This document shows positions 14,810 to 17,000 of a DNA stretch of 17,000 nt, piece after piece (within the stretch, counting starts at the first letter, position 1; each line of letters begins with the position of its first letter). The notes below the pieces were generated by a model. It made no database searches and was not told the DNA's origin. It saw nothing but the letters and a program-made list of their open reading frames with translations. A program made the translations under genes and the position numbers. The stretch comes from JAZDJJ01 sp043804035 (lineage in GTDB: Bacteria > Bacteroidota > Bacteroidia > Palsa-948). Location of the stretch: positions 1 through 17,000 of the forward strand of contig JAZDJJ010000193.1 of the NCBI GenBank assembly GCA_043804035.1, given 5' to 3'.

Positions 14810-15696
14810 CATAAGTTAGTAACTTCTTGTTCCACCATTAAATTAGCTCTTCTGCCAAACGGAAGGGCTAAATTTTTTGGCCGATGTCCGGCCGGAAAAT
14901 TAAAGCAAACAGGATAATTAAATTCAGATACAGATTCGCAGATTATTTCTTCGGCGGTTTTTCCGAACGGAACTTCATTATCTTTCATATCGCTCATTTC
15001 GCCAACGATAAGACCGGCAAGATGAGAAAGTTTTCCTGCACGTTTTAAGCTCATCATCATTCTGTCAATGTGATAGAGGTATTCATCCAAATCCTCTATA
15101 AAAAGAATTTTTCCTTTTGTATCAATATCAGATTTGCTTCCCTGCAAAGCATAAAGTAATGAAAGATTTCCGCCAACTAAAATTCCTTCGGCTTTTCCCT
15201 TTCGGTTTAGTTTGTGGAAAGAAATTTTATATTATAGTTTTTTTTTAAATAATATTTTTTTCAACGACTCCACAGTTTCAGCATCTTTTTGGAAACTGAT
15301 TGGCATAGTAGCATGAATAGTTTGAATAGAAAAATTCTGATGAATATGTGAGTGAAGAACAGTGATATCGCTATAGCCAATTATCCATTTTGGTTTTTTT
15401 TGAAATACAGAAAAATTTAATTTATCAATGATTCGCAATGTTCCATATCCTCCCCTTGCACTAATGATGGCACGGATGGAATCGTCATCCATCATTGTTT
15501 GTAAGTCCTCTGTTCTTTCTTTATCGCTTCCGGAAAATTGATTCTGCTCTTTGAAAAGATTTTTTCCAAAAACAATTTTCAATCCCCAACTTTTCATTAC
15601 ATCAACGGCAAATTGAATTTCCTGCAATGAAATTTTTCTCGCCGGAGCAACAATGCCGATGCTGTCGCCTTTTTTTAGATATGGAGGTGTTATCAT
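14800..15696 (-). pseudogene. LD-carboxypeptidase (S66 family) interrupted by an in-frame TAA
   Basis: This reads as a 298-codon murein LD-carboxypeptidase, which removes the terminal D-Ala from tetrapeptides in cell-wall recycling. Codons 1-154 include ISARGGYGT (79-86) and the nucleophile S109 in IIGYSDITVLH. Codon 155 is TAA (15232-15234). The same frame then resumes at once with YKISFHKLNRKGKAEGILVGGN and carries the rest of the catalytic triad: E201 in FIEDLDEY and H271 in FPAGHRPKN. No frameshift is needed. Homologues usually have a charged residue before this Tyr-Lys, so GAA to TAA is a plausible origin. Neither half alone could be active. TTG at 15147 could start the second half but lacks the nucleophile. 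Confidence 0.85.
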
Positions 15697-15710
15697 TTAT
15701 TTATCTTTTT

Positions 15711-15730
15711 TCTATAAATCCTTTTTGATT
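15711..15730. repeat. 20-mer shared with 6058-6077
   Basis: TCTATAAATCCTTTTTGATT differs by one base from the copy at 6058-6077. It lies between the ldcA start and a palindromic repeat. Its role is unknown. Confidence 0.5.
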
Positions 15731-15733
15731 AGT

Positions 15734-15883
15734 TCATCATGGCGGGATTGACCCGTCTTTCAATAAAGAACCACTACCAATTTCCATTTCCGTTTTCCAA
15801 AATAAATGCAGCCACCTCTTTTCATAAAAACAAAAATAAAACTTTTAAGAATAAGAAGATGGCGGGTCAAGCCCACCATGACG
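15734..15883. repeat. Palindromic element with GGCGGG...TTGACCCG arms
   Basis: TCATCATGGCGGGATTGACC (15734-15753) pairs imperfectly with the complement of the GATGGCGGGTCAAGCCCACCATGACG tract at 15858-15883. The core of about 100 bases is AT-rich and non-coding. It is a fourth family of inverted-repeat element in this window. An open frame across it, starting ATGGCGGG, is not a real gene start. Confidence 0.7.
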
Positions 15884-15885
15884 TG

Positions 15886-16032
15886 TGCCCGAGAAATGTT
15901 GTTCGGCAACGATTGAAATTATCAGGGCAAAAATGGTCAATCAAAGGGTCCCAGCGGATTGTTAATCTAATAGCATATCAAAAAAGTGAAAGGTGGGATG
16001 AGGTAGTAGAAATTATAAAAATGGCAGCATAG
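15886..16032 (+). pseudogene. C-terminal remnant resembling a transposase
   Basis: The frame ending at 16032 reads NVVRQRLKLSGQKWSIKG followed by SQRIVNLIAYQKSERWDEVV. The pattern of an R-x-K-x-SG-x-x-W stretch, a G-x-Q/A-x-x-h-x-L-R-x-x-x-x-S-x-R-W/F-x-(D/E) stretch and a short tail resembles the C terminus of ISKra4/ISL3-like transposases. Only about 45 residues remain, without a start codon or catalytic residues. It was presumably cut by the palindromic element next to it. The family assignment is from memory of motifs only. Confidence 0.4.
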
Positions 16033-16038
16033 TGTATT

Positions 16039-16063
16039 TTAACTTACACCCTGCATTTTGTTA
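16039..16063. repeat. TAAC...GTTA inverted element upstream of the zinc-ribbon gene
   Basis: TTAACTTACACCCTGCATTTTGTTA is bounded by TAAC and GTTA. A similar CTAAC...GTTAG unit lies at 16847-16875 on the other side of the zinc-ribbon gene. The element is short and weak, and is listed because the two bracket one gene. Confidence 0.3.
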
Positions 16064-16108
16064 TACACCTTATTCGCAGTAAACGTGTTTAATGCAAATA
16101 AAAGTTTT

Positions 16109-16116
16109 TATATTTG
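16109..16116 (+). promoter_or_regulatory. Possible -7 box for the zinc-ribbon gene
   Basis: TATATTTG matches TAnnTTTG 119 bases ahead of the ATG at 16235. The -33 half is not convincing, so support is limited. Confidence 0.35.
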
Positions 16117-16234
16117 CAATAAATTTTTACGAAAACGATGGAATGTCTCGTCCTGAAATAGGGGTACGATAAATTTGTAGATAAATGGACAGACAATCGC
16201 TCAACAAAGTAGACAATGTCACACAAATTAAAAA

Positions 16235-16789
16235 ATGGAAAAAGTAAAATGTACTCAATGTGGGACAGAAAATTATACAAACTCTAAATATTGCGTTCGT
16301 TGTGGCTACGAACTTTCAAAAATTCAGACAGTAGAGCCCACACAAACAGTTTTGAAATCGACAACCACAAAACAAGACAGAAAGAAAAAAATTATCAGTA
16401 CGACAGTTGGTATGATTTGTTTCGCGCTTGCTTACTATGGCGTTCAACAACTTTTCTTTCCTTCTTTTGACAAACAATTAGTGAAAATTGCAGATGAGTT
16501 AAATAAAACTTGTCCTGTAATGATTGACCAATATACACGATGGGACAATATAATGCCTTTGCCCAACAATAGTTTTCAATATAATTACACAATCATCGGT
16601 AATTCTAAATCGGAAATCAATTTGGACACTGCAAAAAAATATATTAAACCAAACATTATCAACAATGTAAAGAAAAATCCTGACTTGAAATTTTTCCGCG
16701 ACCATAAGACAACTCTGATTTACAATTACAGAGATAAAAACGGAGAATTTGTTTTGAATTTTTCAGTGACACCGGACATGTATGAGTAG
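16235..16789 (+). CDS. Zinc-ribbon membrane-anchored protein of unknown function
   Basis: A 184-residue protein. An N-terminal zinc ribbon, CTQC(6-9)...CVRC(20-23), is a classic CxxC-x10-CxxC metal site. A polar, Thr-rich linker (about 30-52) leads to one membrane helix (about 54-75, STTVGMICFALAYYGVQQLF). The C-terminal domain (about 78-184) is probably on the other side of the membrane, with repeated alpha/beta pattern and Tyr/Asn-rich strands (NNSFQYNYTIIGNS, KTTLIYNYRDKNGEFVLNF). With a cytoplasmic ribbon this would be a type II membrane protein. I know no function. Nothing adjacent suggests a pathway, and the gene stands between TAAC/GTTA-bounded elements with a tandem array downstream. 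Confidence 0.75.
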   Translation: MEKVKCTQCGTENYTNSKYCVRCGYELSKIQTVEPTQTVLKSTTTKQDRKKKIISTTVGMICFALAYYGVQQLFFPSFDKQLVKIADELNKTCPVMIDQYTRWDNIMPLPNNSFQYNYTIIGNSKSEINLDTAKKYIKPNIINNVKKNPDLKFFRDHKTTLIYNYRDKNGEFVLNFSVTPDMYE

Positions 16790-16846
16790 TTTTTCGTGCA
16801 GATAATTTCCATCGGTGGACAGTATCGCAAGACAAAAACTCTACTG

Positions 16847-16875
16847 CTAACAGGTTTTTCACGCCTGACAGTTAG
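16847..16875. repeat. CTAAC...GTTAG inverted element downstream of the zinc-ribbon gene
   Basis: CTAACAGG...GCCTGACAGTTAG forms an imperfect hairpin about 57 bases after the stop of the zinc-ribbon gene, then passes into the tandem array. It may serve as the transcript end. Confidence 0.35.
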
Positions 16876-16880
16876 AAACT

Positions 16881-17000
16881 CGCAACTGCACTTTGGAGAA
16901 ATGCTACTGCACTTTGGAGAAATGCTACTGCACTTTGGAGAAATGCTACTGCACTTTGGAGAAATGCTACTGCACTTTGGAGAAATGCTACTGCACTTTG
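16881..17000. repeat. 21-bp tandem repeat array, continuing past the window
   Basis: One degenerate unit (16881-16900) is followed by four identical 21-mers ATGCTACTGCACTTTGGAG+AA from 16901 and a 16-base partial unit at the end. There are no spacers, so this is not CRISPR. All three forward frames are open through the unit (for example MLLHFGE repeating), though no upstream gene runs into it. Confidence 0.95.

Noticed and set aside
15739..16032. A 97-codon gene starting ATGGCGGG
   Set aside because: The first half is the palindromic repeat; only the last 45 codons look protein-like and are listed as a remnant.
16847..16875. Integron attC site
   Set aside because: Too short (29 bases), with poor matches to the RYYYAAC and GTTRRRY core sites and no integrase in the window.
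16881..17000. CRISPR array
   Set aside because: Units are directly adjacent with no spacers and no cas genes are near.

Overview
The window reads as the chromosome of an AT-rich member of the Bacteroidota. Evidence: several upstream regions carry the phylum's TAnnTTTG -7 box, twice with a TTG-type -33 box exactly 19 bases upstream; Shine-Dalgarno signals are poor; and the protein families are typical (Crp/Fnr regulator with N-terminal cysteines, DUF4412-like secreted protein, small His-rich protein ahead of a metal-uptake operon, S66 LD-carboxypeptidase). It is probably an environmental or uncultured lineage. No rRNA, tRNA or CRISPR array was seen.

Layout. 1-3.5 kb: an Fnr-like regulator (-), a polysaccharide flippase (+) and a SAM methyltransferase (+), with copies of a terminal-inverted-repeat element between them. 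3.5-6.3 kb: a repeat-rich region holding a convergent pair, a beta-class DNA methyltransferase (+) and an unrecognised DxDG protein (-). The pair is bracketed by related sequence tracts and is the best candidate here for an undescribed restriction or defence cassette. 6.3-7.8 kb: an amino acid permease with a strong promoter. 7.9-11.3 kb: an operon for uptake of zinc or a related metal (His/Cys-rich small protein, outer-membrane beta-barrel, ZnuA-like binding protein, ZnuB-like permease). It has a promoter and a 22-bp palindrome at the expected start point but no ATPase gene. 11.3-15.7 kb: a short MITE, a glycosyltransferase, an OmpR-type response regulator, a YraN-family protein, a secreted DUF4412-like protein and LD-carboxypeptidase.

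Three genes of the 11.5-15.7 kb segment are interrupted. The glycosyltransferase and yraN are each shifted by one base at an A11 tract (A10 restores both). ldcA has an in-frame TAA that separates its catalytic Ser from its Glu and His. These may be sequencing errors, real decay, or genes rescued by polymerase slippage or readthrough.

15.7-17 kb: a palindromic repeat, a transposase-like C-terminal remnant, a zinc-ribbon membrane protein and a 21-bp tandem array that runs off the window. At least four families of short palindromic repeats sit between genes, so the genome appears heavily colonised by small non-autonomous elements.
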